In this document: positions 22,146 to 33,631 of the stretch, in pieces | How positions within the stretch are numbered: position 1 is the first letter of the stretch | Layout: each line of letters starts with the position of its first letter | Assembly (NCBI RefSeq): GCF_000143415.4 | Contig: NW_003314356.1 | Coordinates: forward strand, 293,462 to 357,461 | Length of the DNA: 64,000 bases | Direction of reading: 5' to 3' | From: Selaginella moellendorffii | Lineage: Eukaryota; Streptophyta; Lycopodiopsida; Selaginellales; Selaginellaceae | Notes under the pieces: generated by a model | The model's database searches: none | The model's input: only the letters and a program-made list of their open reading frames with translations | What the model was told of the DNA's origin: nothing | Program-made: the position numbers and the translations under genes

Positions 22146-25100
22146 ATGGCAAGGGCAGGGCGTAAGCGAACCCAGGCGAAGACGGAACCTCCGCCGGAGC
22201 TGGAGCCTCCGGTCGAACAAGAGGCTATGGATGAGGAATCCTTGCATGAGGAGGACTCTAGTGAGGAAACTTCAAAACAGGAGTCCGGTGGCGAGGTTCG
22301 GTCGTCCAAGGCTCGATTGGACGTGCTAGAAGGACAATTGGCACAGACCAATGCCCTGCTGGAAACTCTCGTACGCAAGCTAAAGCGTGACGAGAGGCGG
22401 AAGAAAAAGAAAAAGACTGCGGATGTTGGCAGCGCAGAAGGTGCGGATCTTTCGGCCGGGACTGAGGCAAAACCAGACAAGGTCGAACAGACCGAAGTAG
22501 AATCAGTCCCTCAGGCAGTTCCCAAGTACAAACCGAAGCCCCCACCGGTCTTCAAGGGAGTGAACGACTATAAGGTGGTGGAGGATTGGTTTTACGATAT
22601 GGAGGACTACTTCCGAGCGTTGCGGTTACCGAGCTCGGAGAAGGTCCCATGTGCAAAACCATACTTGGCAGATAATGCCAAGTCTTGGTGGAGAACGACG
22701 GAGGCCAACGAAGGACCAGTGGCCACTTGGGACATGATGAAGGCGAGGATCCGCGCAACATACGTTCCTCCGAATGCCACTCTGCATCTGAGAGATGAGC
22801 TGAGTAGGCTGAAGCAGACTGGAACCATCCAGGAATATGTGAATGGGTTCATGGCAAAGAGGATACTTGTCACGGACATGGGGGATATGGATGCGTTCCA
22901 TGCCTTCATATCCGGTTTGCAAACCTGGGCTCGCGGTGAGGTGATGCGGTGGAACCCGACCAACTACAAGGAAGCGTTGGATGCGGCCATCAAGGTGCAT
23001 TTCAACGATAACCTGCGAAAGGGGAACACGACGGGGTCGGGATCCACATTTAGCAAAGGGGCCAAACCAAGGGGAACGTATAGCAAGGGGAAATTCAAAA
23101 AGAGTTTCTCTAAGAATGAGTCCTTGGGGTTCCGGAAAAGCAAATCTGGTGGCCAGCGAGCGAGTACGTGGGGGAGTCAAGCGAAAAAAGACAAACCCAC
23201 GGATAAGAAGGTCAAGTCGTATAGCAGCGTGGGAAACAACGTATGCTACAACTGCGGTGAAGCGGGACACTTCTCGAAGGAATGTCCCTACCCGAAGAAG
23301 GCCAGAGCCAATATGGCCATCAAGTCGGGTGAAGTCCAAACTGAGGTATGTGATCCAGTCCCTAACTCAAAGTTATTCATTACACGAGCAACTTTGGTAG
23401 AGAGTCGTTCGCGACATCTACTAGCCCTCCGAGGGAAGCTCGGAGGTAGCTTTGTTAAGATCCTTATTGACACGGGTGCTTCGGATAATTTTGTGGCTGC
23501 AGACATAGTCCAGCAAGCCGGACTAACGGTGCAGCGGCTAGGCGAACCAAGGACTATAGAGTTTGTTCAAGGTAGCCAAAGCACCGATGAGATACTTCGA
23601 CAAGCGAGAGTCAAAGTGGGGACATGGAAAGTGGACATGGATTTCACTGTCTTGGACATGGCGGGATTTGACGTGATCTTCGGAATGGATTGGTTTAATC
23701 GGTTCGTGGTAGCCCTGCATGGACAAGGTAGGAACCTTGTGGTATTGGCGAATGCCCAAGGAAGAAGATCTAGGGTGGAGGCCCAGGATCTAAAGGTAGG
23801 GCAAAGCAAGGCCAAAGAGTCATGCTTAAACCTGGTGTCCACGAGAGGACAACTCACTAAAGGAACTAAGGCAGCCTTTTTGTGCTTACTCTCGGTGAAG
23901 AGTGACAAAAAGACAACGGAAGAAGTACCTTTAGTGATCCAGCAGGTGCTGGACCAATTCCAAGATACGATGCCGGAGGAGCTACCGGCGGGGTTGCCCC
24001 CCGCACGACCGATAGAACATAAGATTGAGCTGGTCGAGGGTGCTGAGGCGGTGGTTCGTCCACCCTATCGATTGAACGAAAAAGAACTCAAGGAGCTCAA
24101 GAGCCAACTAGAGGAGTTGGTGGACAAAGGGTATGTTAGGTTGAGCAAGTCGCCGTATGGGGCGCCGGTGCTATTTGTGAAAAAGAAAGATGGATCTATG
24201 CGCATGTGCATAGACTACCGGTTGCTCAACAAGTATACCAAGAAGAACAAGTACCCTTTGCCAAGGATCGAGGACCTGTTCGATAGGTTGGGAAAGGCAA
24301 AATACTTCTCGAGGATTGACCTAAGGTCAGGATACTACCAGATCAGGGTAGCTGAGGAAGATGTCGAGAAGACAACCTGTCGAACGAGGTATGGGAGCTT
24401 TGATTTTCTGCTGATGCCCTTTGGGCTGTGCAATGCGCCGGCAACGTTTTCGGCGTTGATGAACCACATCTTTGTACCCTGTCTGGATCGCTTCGTGGTC
24501 GTCTATATTGACGACATCCTGATCTATAGCGAGACGCTAGAGGAGCATGCCGAACACTTGGCGAAGGTGTTTGAGAAACTAAGGGAACACAAACTGTATG
24601 CTAAAGAGAGCAAATGTGACTTTGCTCAACAAGAGGTAAAGTTTCTCGGGCATGTGGTGGGCCAGGACGGGCTCAAGGTGGACCCGGAGAAGGTCCAAGC
24701 GATCCAGGAATGGGAACGACCATCGAATGTACATGAGTTGAGGGCGTTCCTGGGGCTATGCAACTACTATCGAAATTTTATCAGACACTATTCGAGAGTA
24801 GCTCTGCCCTTAACGGACCAAACAGGAAAAGGGAAGATGGTATGGACAGCGGAATGCGAGGCGGCATTCGTCCACCTCAAGGGGAAGTTGAGGAAGGCTC
24901 CGGTGTTGGCATTACCAGACTTTGGTAAGGACTTTGAGGTAGACACGGATGCTTCGGACTTTGCGTTGGGCGCAGTTTTGAAGCAAGACAACCATCCAGT
25001 AGCGTTCTTCTCGAAGAAGCTGGACAAGGCTCAACGGAAGTGGCCTGCCCACGAGAAGGAATTGTTTGCGGTGGTCAAGGCGCTCAAGGAGTGGCGACAC

Positions 25101-26915
25101 TACCTTAAGAGACACTTCAAGGTTTACACGGACAATGTGGCAACGAAACACTTCTTGTCACAGCCCGACCTAAGGGGAAAACAAGGTCGGTGGGCCAATG
25201 CTTTGGCTGAGTTTGATTGCGAGATCCTGTACAAGCCTGGGAAGAGCAACGTCGTGGCAGATGCGCTAAGTCGAAAAGCGAGCTTGAAGTTGGCGATATC
25301 TAGCGCGACAGCAACCTTTTGGGATGATGTGCGGACTGCATACAAGAGTGATGGTCTAGCACAAGAAGTGTTGCTGAGGAATCTGGAGGCACGGGAAGCT
25401 CACCAGAGAGGTGAGCTGCCAACGGAAGAGAAAACGGGCTATGCGGAACACAACGGACTCATATATTACAAGCAAACGAGGGTGTATGTTCCAGAAGGGG
25501 AACTAAGGAAGGTAGCCTTGGAAGAGTGTCATGACGGACCTCTCACGGGACACGGCGGAGTGCCCAAGACGATGGGCTTACTCAAAAGGAAGTATCACTG
25601 GCCAGATATGGCTAAGGACGTCCAAGACTATGTAAAGACATGTCCAACATGTCAGCAGGTCAAAGCCGTGACGAAGGCTAGTGGGGGCTTGTTGCAAAGC
25701 ATCCCCATTCCAGATCGTCCGTGGAAATGTCTCACGATGGACTTCATCACGGGACTACCCCCAAGCGAGGGGTTCGATGCGATATTCATGGTGGTGGACC
25801 GATTTTCAAAGATGGCACATTTCATACCCACCACAACGGATGTGGATGCGGAAGGTGTGGCGAAGCTGTTCTTCGAACAAGTGGTTCGAGTGCGGGGAAG
25901 GCCGGAAGAGATTATCTCAGATCGAGATAAGATCTTCACCAGTAGGTTCTGGAGGACACTCCTAGAACAGTATCGCACCAAGTTGAAATTCAGCACGGCC
26001 TATCACCCACAGACAGGTAATGGGTATTGAGTCAAGATTGATGGCACTAACACTTCTTGACAGACGGACAAACGGAAAGGGTGAATAGGCAGCTGGAGGA
26101 TTATTTGCGATGCTATGTCTCGGGAGACCAGACCGACTGGGTAAGTCATTTGGGACTTGCGGAAATGTGTTATAACAACTCACCACATTCAAGCATCGGG
26201 GTGAGTCCATGGGAAGTCATCAATGGGCGAGCTATTGAAGGTCCTGTGGAACTCGGCGTGGCCGAGTATCATGGAGAGTTACCCGCAGTGGAGGCATTCA
26301 CGGCGGAAAGACTCAACATTTGGAATCTAGTGAGGGATTCCTTGGAACGGGCTCAACAAAGGCAAACTAAGTACGCGAACCAAAAGCGTCGGGATGTGGA
26401 GTTCCAAGCTGGGGAGAAGGTGTGGCTGAACACCAAGAACCTCAGGCTACCAAGTGGGATCAGCCGGAAGTTGACCCAAAGGTAAAAATGCATGTATTCC
26501 TGTAAATGAATTGATCTTGAGTTCCTTAAGCAGGTTCGCGGGGCCTTACGAGATTGAGGCTTGAATCGGTAAAGTGGCTTACCGTCTCTGACTTCCTCGA
26601 GAGATGGGGAAGATGCATCCCGTGTTCCACGTGAACTTACTCAAGCCGTATTTTGAGGATCCGCTTCGCAAGGACCAAGTAAGACCTTTACCTGAGGTTA
26701 TCCAAGGGGAGGAGGAATACGAAGTCGAGGCCGTCCTCAATGCGCGCAAGAGCAAGCGACAAGGACGCGAGGTGAGAGAGTTCCATGTGAAGTGGAAAGG
26801 ATTTCCACACTGCGAAGCAACATGGGAACCGGAGGAGAACCTAACGAACGCGCGAGATCTAGTGGAGGAATTTCTGCATGGCAGAACTCTATGTACTTAT
26901 GCAAAGTTTAATTAA
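22146..26915 (+). CDS. Chromovirus B Gag-Pol polyprotein, two introns, two nonsense mutations
   Basis: Exons 22146-26016, 26064-26481 and 26534-26915 join in phase to 1557 codons including the stop. In order they carry: a charged N-terminus with coiled coil (to about residue 90); retrotransposon Gag (about 120-290); CCHC knuckle [14 protein letters not shown] (about 367); aspartic protease ([11 protein letters not shown], about 440); reverse transcriptase ([20 protein letters not shown], then [11 protein letters not shown]); RNase H ([16 protein letters not shown]); integrase HHCC finger ([16 protein letters not shown]) and core ([17 protein letters not shown], then DGQTERVN); and a C-terminal chromodomain ([21 protein letters not shown]). 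The unspliced frame stops at 26030, before the integrase Glu. Two TGA codons near 26563 and 26587 interrupt the linker before the chromodomain, where the other copy has CGA. This copy therefore cannot make the full-length product. Confidence 0.93.
26017..26063 (+). other. Intron 1 in element B pol (47 bp)
   Basis: CAGACAG/GTAATGGG...CTAACACTTCTTGACAG/ACGGACAAACGG. Removal joins HPQT to DGQTERVN, the universal gypsy integrase sequence containing the catalytic Glu. A CTAAC branch-like motif lies upstream of the acceptor. The truncated copy has a 48-bp version at 17502-17455. Confidence 0.85.
26482..26533 (+). other. Intron 2 in element B pol (52 bp)
   Basis: CCCAAAG/GTAAAAATGC...CTTAAGCAG/GTTCGCGGGG. 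Removal joins SRKLTQR to FAGPYEIEA, a standard join in chromovirus pol. The same 52-bp intron is present at 17036-16985 in the truncated copy. Confidence 0.82.
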
Positions 26916-27264
26916 AAGTATCAATTTGAGAAGTTGAGCAATGGCATATGTTGGGACCCGAAGGCGCGCCGAAGGTAAGCTAATTAGCATGGGTTAGCTA
27001 GGTCGACCAGGCGTAGGGAGCTACGTCCGACTCCCTGCGGGGATGTCGAATCCGTAGACGTATTCTACGGAGGTTGGGTTCGAGTCCCAACCCCCTAGTA
27101 AAGCAAGGCTGGGTTCAAGTCCCGACCCTATACTAGGGCGTGGTGAGGTGAGGAGTATAGGGACACCTATATTCCGTTGTCATGGGCTCTTGGCCGGGGA
27201 GGTTAACTTAGGCACACCGCTAAGTGGGGGGATGCCCCCAGAGACATGGTCAACAAGTCGTAGG
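26916..27264 (+). mobile_element. Element B 3' untranslated region
   Basis: Non-coding tail of B, matching 16253-16530 in reverse. It includes the paired T-arm-like hairpins. It is interrupted at 27264 by a solo A LTR and resumes at 29071-29123, ending in the same GGGTGGTGGAG polypurine tract as element A. Confidence 0.8.
27073..27123 (+). repeat. Paired T-arm-like hairpins in element B
   Basis: GTTGGGTTCGAGTCCCAAC (27073-27091) is a perfect 6-bp stem with a 7-nt TTCGAGT loop. A second, GGGTTCAAGTCCC, lies at about 27110-27123. Both have the geometry of a tRNA T-arm but no other tRNA parts. Confidence 0.5.
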
Positions 27265-29065
27265 TGTAAGCGACTAAATTTTCCATTCTACTTTAGTCAC
27301 TTAACCACACCTCTGACCACTTGGAGGAGTCTCATTCACAACCTCCATAAGTCCAATCCAGGACTTGGGACTTGCTAGCCCCGAGAATGGCATCCATGCC
27401 ACTCAACATTTGCACTTGGTCCAAGTGCTCCATGTGTCCAATCCCATGACCGACACTCAAAGGTACCACCGACATAGCAGCCCGTTACGCTAAGGCCATG
27501 CCCAATCACCTTTGCTACACTAGTAATCCAATACCACTTGCATCACCGTCTTGGCTCTCCAAGACTAGGCAAACCATCCGTGAGTGGTCACCTCAGATCC
27601 ACTCCTTAGCATCCTTAGGATGCCCACCGACAAGGGGAATAGCCTTCCCCAATATCCCTCTGTCAGTCCCCACTAAGTCCCTTTCTGCCCTTGGCCGTGT
27701 TTGCCAACACTGCCACTGGATCAAGACCCACAGGCCCGACCACTAAGTCCCACGGTCCTCTAGGACTTCCTCACCACACGACTGTGTCCTTGGTCACTAC
27801 CCCAGAGGACGGCTCCTCTTCCTTTCCACAATCTGGGCCTTTGGGACAACATTTCGGAACACCGTGGCCTTACGCGAGCCACCTGGGTACTCTCCTCGCC
27901 TTCTGCCCTTGGGTGCTCTAGCCATGGGCTTAGAGCGGGTTCCGTTGAGCCACACCAGGTATCCAAGTAGGTAGTGCCACCCACACTTGGACTGGGAGCA
28001 TCGGCCAGTCGATCTCCCGGGGGAACTAGAGCCGGCTCTTGAACACTTCACCAAGCTACCCTGCTTGTCGGTCTGTGTTCACTCTAGTCTTGGACTTCCC
28101 AGTGGGCAGCTCATCACCCAACACTGGGTCCGGCCTTCCTGGGCCAAACTGGCCTTTCCTGGCCAAACTGGCTCCACTGCAGTCCTCCCCCTACTATACT
28201 TTTGGAGCTCACCAAACCCCCCAGGGTCTGGGAGACGAACGCTTTGGGCTTTCACCCTCTCAGGCTCCGGACTCGGACTCGGAGTCGGACTCGAACTCGG
28301 ACTCGGACTCGGACTTGGACTCGGATTCGGACTCGGACTCGGGCTCGGGCTCGGTCTCGGCCTCGGCCTCGGTCTCGGTCTCGGTCCCGATCTCGGTCTC
28401 GGTCTCGATCTCGGTCCCGGTCTCGGTCTCGACTTCGGACTCTATCTCGGACTCCATCTCGGACTCCATCTCGGGTCCATCTTGGGTCCATCTCGGACTG
28501 CATCTCGGACTCCATCTCGGGTCCATCTCGGACTCCATCTCGGACTCCATTTCGGGTCCATCTCGGGTCCACCTCGGACTCCATCTCGGACTCCATCTCG
28601 GGTCCATCTCGGACTCCATCTCGGACTCCATTTTGGGTCCATCTCGGGTCCACCTCGGACTCCATCTCGGACTCCATTTCGGGTCCATCTTGGGTCCACC
28701 TTGGACTCCATCTCGGACTCCATCTCGGGTCCATCTCGGGTCCACCTCGGACTCCATTTCGGACTCCACTTCGGACTCCAACTCGGGTCCATCTCGGACT
28801 CCACTTCGGACTCCAACTCGAGTCCATCTCGGACACTCCCACGTGTCATGTGTTGGTCCTTTTGGGTCCCTTTTTGGAGCCTCGCCTTTTGCTTGCTTCG
28901 TGCTCGTTCCTCGAGCACTTCGTTGGGAGTTCCACTCCCGCTCTTGACTTTTCAAGTCGGAGCTTTTGGTCCAAACGTGTTACGCTCGTTTGGCTCTCGC
29001 TTCGGCCACTACCATGTGGCGCCCTTCCGGCTCCACTTTGGGGCCTAGGGATTTTGTGTCTCACA
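27265..29065 (-). mobile_element. Solo LTR of family A
   Basis: A 1801-bp LTR (plus strand: TGTAAGCGACTAAATTTTCC to ATTTTGTGTCTCACA) with no internal sequence, flanked by perfect GTAGG duplications (27260-27264 and 29066-29070). The uninterrupted target is visible in the truncated B copy around 16250. It formed by LTR-LTR recombination after A inserted into B. It contains the GAGTCC-type array at about 28260-28840. Confidence 0.95.
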
Positions 29066-29123
29066 GTAGGATAAAACGAGACGTTCGATGTGGGCATTGA
29101 ACTTCTTCTATGGGTGGTGGAGT

Positions 29124-30285
29124 TGTAAGGAACCAACTCGCCGAGGTGTCGTAGGCTAAAGGAACCCCGAAAGCATGACCAAAATTACAAAGAGTTCATC
29201 GGATGAGACCAAGTCGAAGATCGAGTCCAAGACCGACTCTAGGACCGAGTTCGAGATCGAGTCCGGAATCGAGTCCGAGACCGACTCGGGGACCGAGTTC
29301 GAGTCCGAGTTCGAGACGGAGTCCGAGATCCGAAATCGGGTCCGAGACCGAGTCCGAGGTCGAGTCCGAAGTCGGGTCCGAGATCGGGTCCGAGATCGGG
29401 TCCGAGATCGGGTCCGAGATCGAGTCCGAGATCGAGTCCAAAACCGAATCCGAAGTCGGATCTGAAATCGGGTCCGAGATCGAGCCAGAGACTAAGTCCA
29501 AATACTAATACGGGTCAAGGGGTGAAAGCCCAAAGCGTGCGTCTCCCAGGGGGGGGGGGGGCTGCAGGGGGTTCCAAAAGTATAGTAGGGATAGTGAGGT
29601 CCAGGAACCAGTTTTGAAGGGACTCTCCAGTTGGGCTTCCAAACCGACTTGAGGTTGAGACTGGGACCGAGGGGCCTTGGGTGGGAGTGAGCATGGACTT
29701 GGCTGGTGCCGGAGGGGCCATCCAAGGAAGTGCTCAAGAGCAGCTCCCACTCCCGAAAGGGAAACCGATTGCGGTGCTCCCGGCTCATGTGGAGTGGTGC
29801 CCCACTTGAGTACCATGCGGCTCATTGGTCCTCGCCCTCCCTAGGGGCTTGGGCCTTCCTTCGGGATGGAAGTGGGGGGTGAGAGGTACCCATACCGGGC
29901 CGCTAGGCCACGGTGTTTCGCCCCGGCATCCCGAAGCAAGTGTTGCACTCAAGACTTGGGATTTAGAGGGTCCCATGATCAAGTCTTGTGGTACCAAGGG
30001 ATGTTAGGAACCTGGAAGCTTGGTGTGCTTGGCTGCTTGTGCTTGCGGGGAGTGTAGCCGAACCTTAAGTCCAGTCTAACCCGGGGAGGGGGATTGGGAG
30101 TGATTTGGGAATCCATGGAAGGATGGCTAACACTCCGTTGCTCGTGCAGTGAGTAACTAAAACCAAGTAGGAGCTGGTACCATAGGCGAGAACCTTGGCA
30201 AGGGAACTTAGCAAAAGCCAAGGCAGTGTTGGACGGATAGACGAGGTAAGCTGGCAAATTGGAAAGGAAAAATTTGTGGCTTACA
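29124..30285 (+). repeat. 3' LTR of element B
   Basis: 1162 bp from TGTAAGGAACC to GTGGCTTACA, without the retroposon found in the 5' LTR. Followed by the target duplication TCATT. Confidence 0.94.
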
Positions 30286-33200
30286 TCATTGTCGAGTAGT
30301 CTCAGATTCCATTGACATAACCTTGCACTTTGGAACTTTTAGTTTTGACTTCTCAGAGTCAATTTCCTAGGTGTCTTCGACACCTTATGTTGCACATGGT
30401 GCAACTCCACTTCTCTATCCTAGGAAGTTTTTTACTTGAGGATACCATCATCCTCTCTCCGATATCGTGCCACCTTTGACACTAAGTTTCAGTTATCATA
30501 ATTGGTGCTAAGGCTGCCCACAGCCCTATTATTTGGCTACGTTACCACTCCCCCCTTTGGAGCATCCACTTGACCAAGCCACACCATTATCAATAGTTCA
30601 AATCAACACTTTGAACTAGGAATCATATTCCTTAACCCAAACAAAGACCTTGTCCTTGTTTAGCCACAAGATCACCTGGTGATCTCATCTTGACCCCTTA
30701 ATAGGTCTACCCATAGGAACCAGGTCTTCTAGACCCCTCCATGTTGTTGACTATGACCCCGGGGGCATCCCCCACACTTGGCAGTGCGCCCAAGCCAACC
30801 CTTCCGACCAAGGATCCATAGCAACTGAGACTGGGTGTCCCCATCTCATTCACCATGTCCTTGGTGCCCTTTGCACCAAAATGTTCAAGTTAGATATGCC
30901 GAGCTTTCACTCTAAGCAATCTAACGGTGCATCACGACTCCGAGGCATCCCTCGCTTGGCGGTGTGCCCAAACCAGTCTCCTCACTGAGAGTCCATGACC
31001 ACCGAAAAATGAGTGTCCTCATATTCCAAACCATCACCACGCCCTAGTGATTTGGGACTCGAACCCAAGCACTAGAGGGTCGGGACTTGAACCCAACCTC
31101 CGTATATGCATATACAAATGGCATCACACTAGATGCCTAGCGTGATTCCCCACGCCGGTGCACCAATTTATATTTAAAGCACGTTATAGATCACAGCATA
31201 GGAACCTAGTTCCTCTACACTGCCAAGTTCTCTCGCTTGACAAGTCTGTGATCATGCATGGACTCCTCCATGCTCGGCCCCATGGCCCACCCTTTTTTAA
31301 GTTATCACCTTCAACTAGGGCATTTATTCCCCTGACTTGCCAATCTCGCTTGGCAAGTCCTCCGACCATTGTAACATGGTTCCTGCATAAGCGTGAAAGT
31401 TCTTGGCCATCGACTTTCATTCAAAGCCCTCTCTTTGAACACTCGGGAACTACTTCCCTAACCTTGATAGCTTTGCCTCATTGCAAGCTTCAAGCCCACG
31501 CTTTTACTGCGCCACTCTGATTTTACGCATTTCATGAACCATTTACACTTAGCCTTTCTAGGTACTAAGCTACTTAAAATCGTCTTTGGGAACCTTGAAG
31601 GAACTCTGTCCCTTAGCTTGCTAAGGCCTCCCTTTTTGCAAGCTTTATAGTTGCTATATAGTCTAACATGGACAATTCTATATTTTAGACTCTCCATGGC
31701 ATCACGGTCGCTAGCAACAACATCCTCGAGCACCCTCTTGATTCTCCACTCCCAACTTGCATAACCACCGTTGGATATGCCTTTCGATTTCTATGGTTCA
31801 GTTCCATCCCAATACTATGTGCCTTTTGGCCGCATATGTTTCCTTTGGTTATTCTCCTCCAGACTAGGAGGATAGCTTTGCACATTTTACTATGCCTTAG
31901 CAAGTATTCTTAAAGATGAACCTACCCGATAGCCTAGGGAGTGGTTCCTCAATCTTGGGCATGCTCACCTTATAATCCCACACATTGGGATTAACATTGC
32001 TGCTTATGGGCCCTTACATGCACATCACTAGCCTTGCCAAAATTCCATTTTTGGCTTTGTCCAATTTGGGTAGACAGTCTTCTATTGTCTCCACAACCTT
32101 GGACATTTGGATAGCACCTACTATCCATCATTCGCTAGGGATTTAATCCCTTGGGCCTTATCTATTGGCCTTGCGACACGAAACACCACCTTCTGGTGTT
32201 CTAGAGTGTTTGGGTGTCCCAATGATGGCCTTCTGACAATGAGCATTCCCGTTTACGACATTGACTTACTATATCGCAATATAAGCAATTTATCCCCCAT
32301 AAGGGTATATCTAACTTCCTTATGCCATTAAGAAGCCTTGGGTAGCTACCTTCTACCCATTTGCTTGCACCTCTTGCTTAGTTGCCCCATAGTTGTCAAG
32401 TCCTACAACTCATTGCTTGGTGCTTCCACACCTCCATCATTATCTGGGTCACCACACTCCAACCGCATGCCTTCCAGCTTAGGCCATGCCATTCCCGCTT
32501 CTGTTGGGATTCCCTTGGCAAAGGGTTCTTATGAACCCACCATCATAACCTCTAGGTATCACACCTTGGCACATTTGATGTCTCCACACCATCGGCCCCA
32601 CGAGCCTACCCTTATGACACTACTTATTAGTGTCTAGGTCTTTGCCAAGACTAATATGAGTTGTTCCTCATGCTAACTATCCGTTAGCACCGCACCATAG
32701 TGTTTGCACCCAGCTCTGGGCCAAAGTTGCTTTCTTTTGGGAACATCTTTCCCACAACTTTAGTATGGCACATTCTGCCATCAATGAGATACCTACTGTT
32801 CTCATACTTGGATCTTATGATCCCCCCCATACCTCATGGGGCACCATACACCTCAGTCCAAATGCTCCAACCAATCCCTTAGAACCATTCCCTGACTCCG
32901 CTTAAGTCATCCAGCATTTTGGACTTTGCTAATCCAACAACCTGCGAGGTCTCAGTCTTAGAGGTGCCAACTTACTGGAATACAACTTCTTGTATTCATG
33001 TCCTACTCACAAGGACAATCTTTGCAAGTGTTACTCTAACACTTGATGATTTTCTTGGGGCTAACCTTTGCCCCTTAGGACTACTTGTCCATGTGATGAG
33101 AATAGCAACTCGTCTTTAAGTACACCCCCAACTCCTTGGGTTGTTCCAGCATTTATTAGAGGTAGTCCGGCTACCATTTCAAGGACTGGTGTCCTCTTCT

Positions 33201-33631
33201 GTATTTGACCTCCCACGGTCAACAATTCCAGTCTCAAATTTATGAGTACCAGCCTCAACCATATAAGGGTAATCTTGTGACTCCTTTATTGTTTTGGAGT
33301 CTTCATCTTTCCCGTGATCCCAACTATAGTTGTTTACCACAACTACATTAGCTCGTTTACTATGTCAAACGCTCATCTGGATCACATCCTCAGCTCTCTG
33401 AGGAAACCCTTATATTGTTCCCAAGATCCCAAAGTCATTCCCTTACTGGCCCTCTTCCATCCACCACATTGTGCACAAGTTCACACATGAACTTGAGCGG
33501 AGAGCCATGTCCTTTCGACGTGCTACTCCTCGAGGATAGGTCCATATCTAGGACCTTCCAACTCCAATACAAGTGGTGATATGCTTGGCCACCAATAAGA
33601 GTCGGACTAAGGAACAGCTCCAATACCAAGT
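30286..33631 (-). mobile_element. Younger A element, main internal region
   Basis: This 3.3-kb stretch matches 1-2270 and 4414-5030 in reverse complement. It includes a diverged pair of T-arm-like hairpins (31040-31100). Its right end carries the minus-strand primer-binding site (33629-33617, read as TTGGTATTGGAGC). Open frames here are short, differ between copies and contain no retroviral motifs. Confidence 0.8.

Larger units (their letters stand above)
20019..30285 (+). mobile_element. Nearly complete Ty3/gypsy chromovirus B
   Basis: 5' LTR 20019-22086, primer-binding site 22089-22102, gag-pol 22146-26915, untranslated tail, and 3' LTR 29124-30285. Perfect target duplications TCATT lie at 20014-20018 and 30286-30290. 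The 5' LTR is longer because it holds a 904-bp retroposon. The tail holds a solo A LTR (27265-29065). After subtracting these and their duplications, the LTRs are about 1149 and 1162 bp and differ at only about a dozen positions by eye, so insertion was fairly recent. The target is the internal region of the younger A element. Confidence 0.95.

Noticed and set aside
22258-25996. Antisense frames within gag-pol
   Set aside because: Shadows of the polyprotein frame, which carries all the expected domains.
27987-29074. Open frames of 290-353 residues
   Set aside because: Same repeat array, in the solo LTR A; not a gene.
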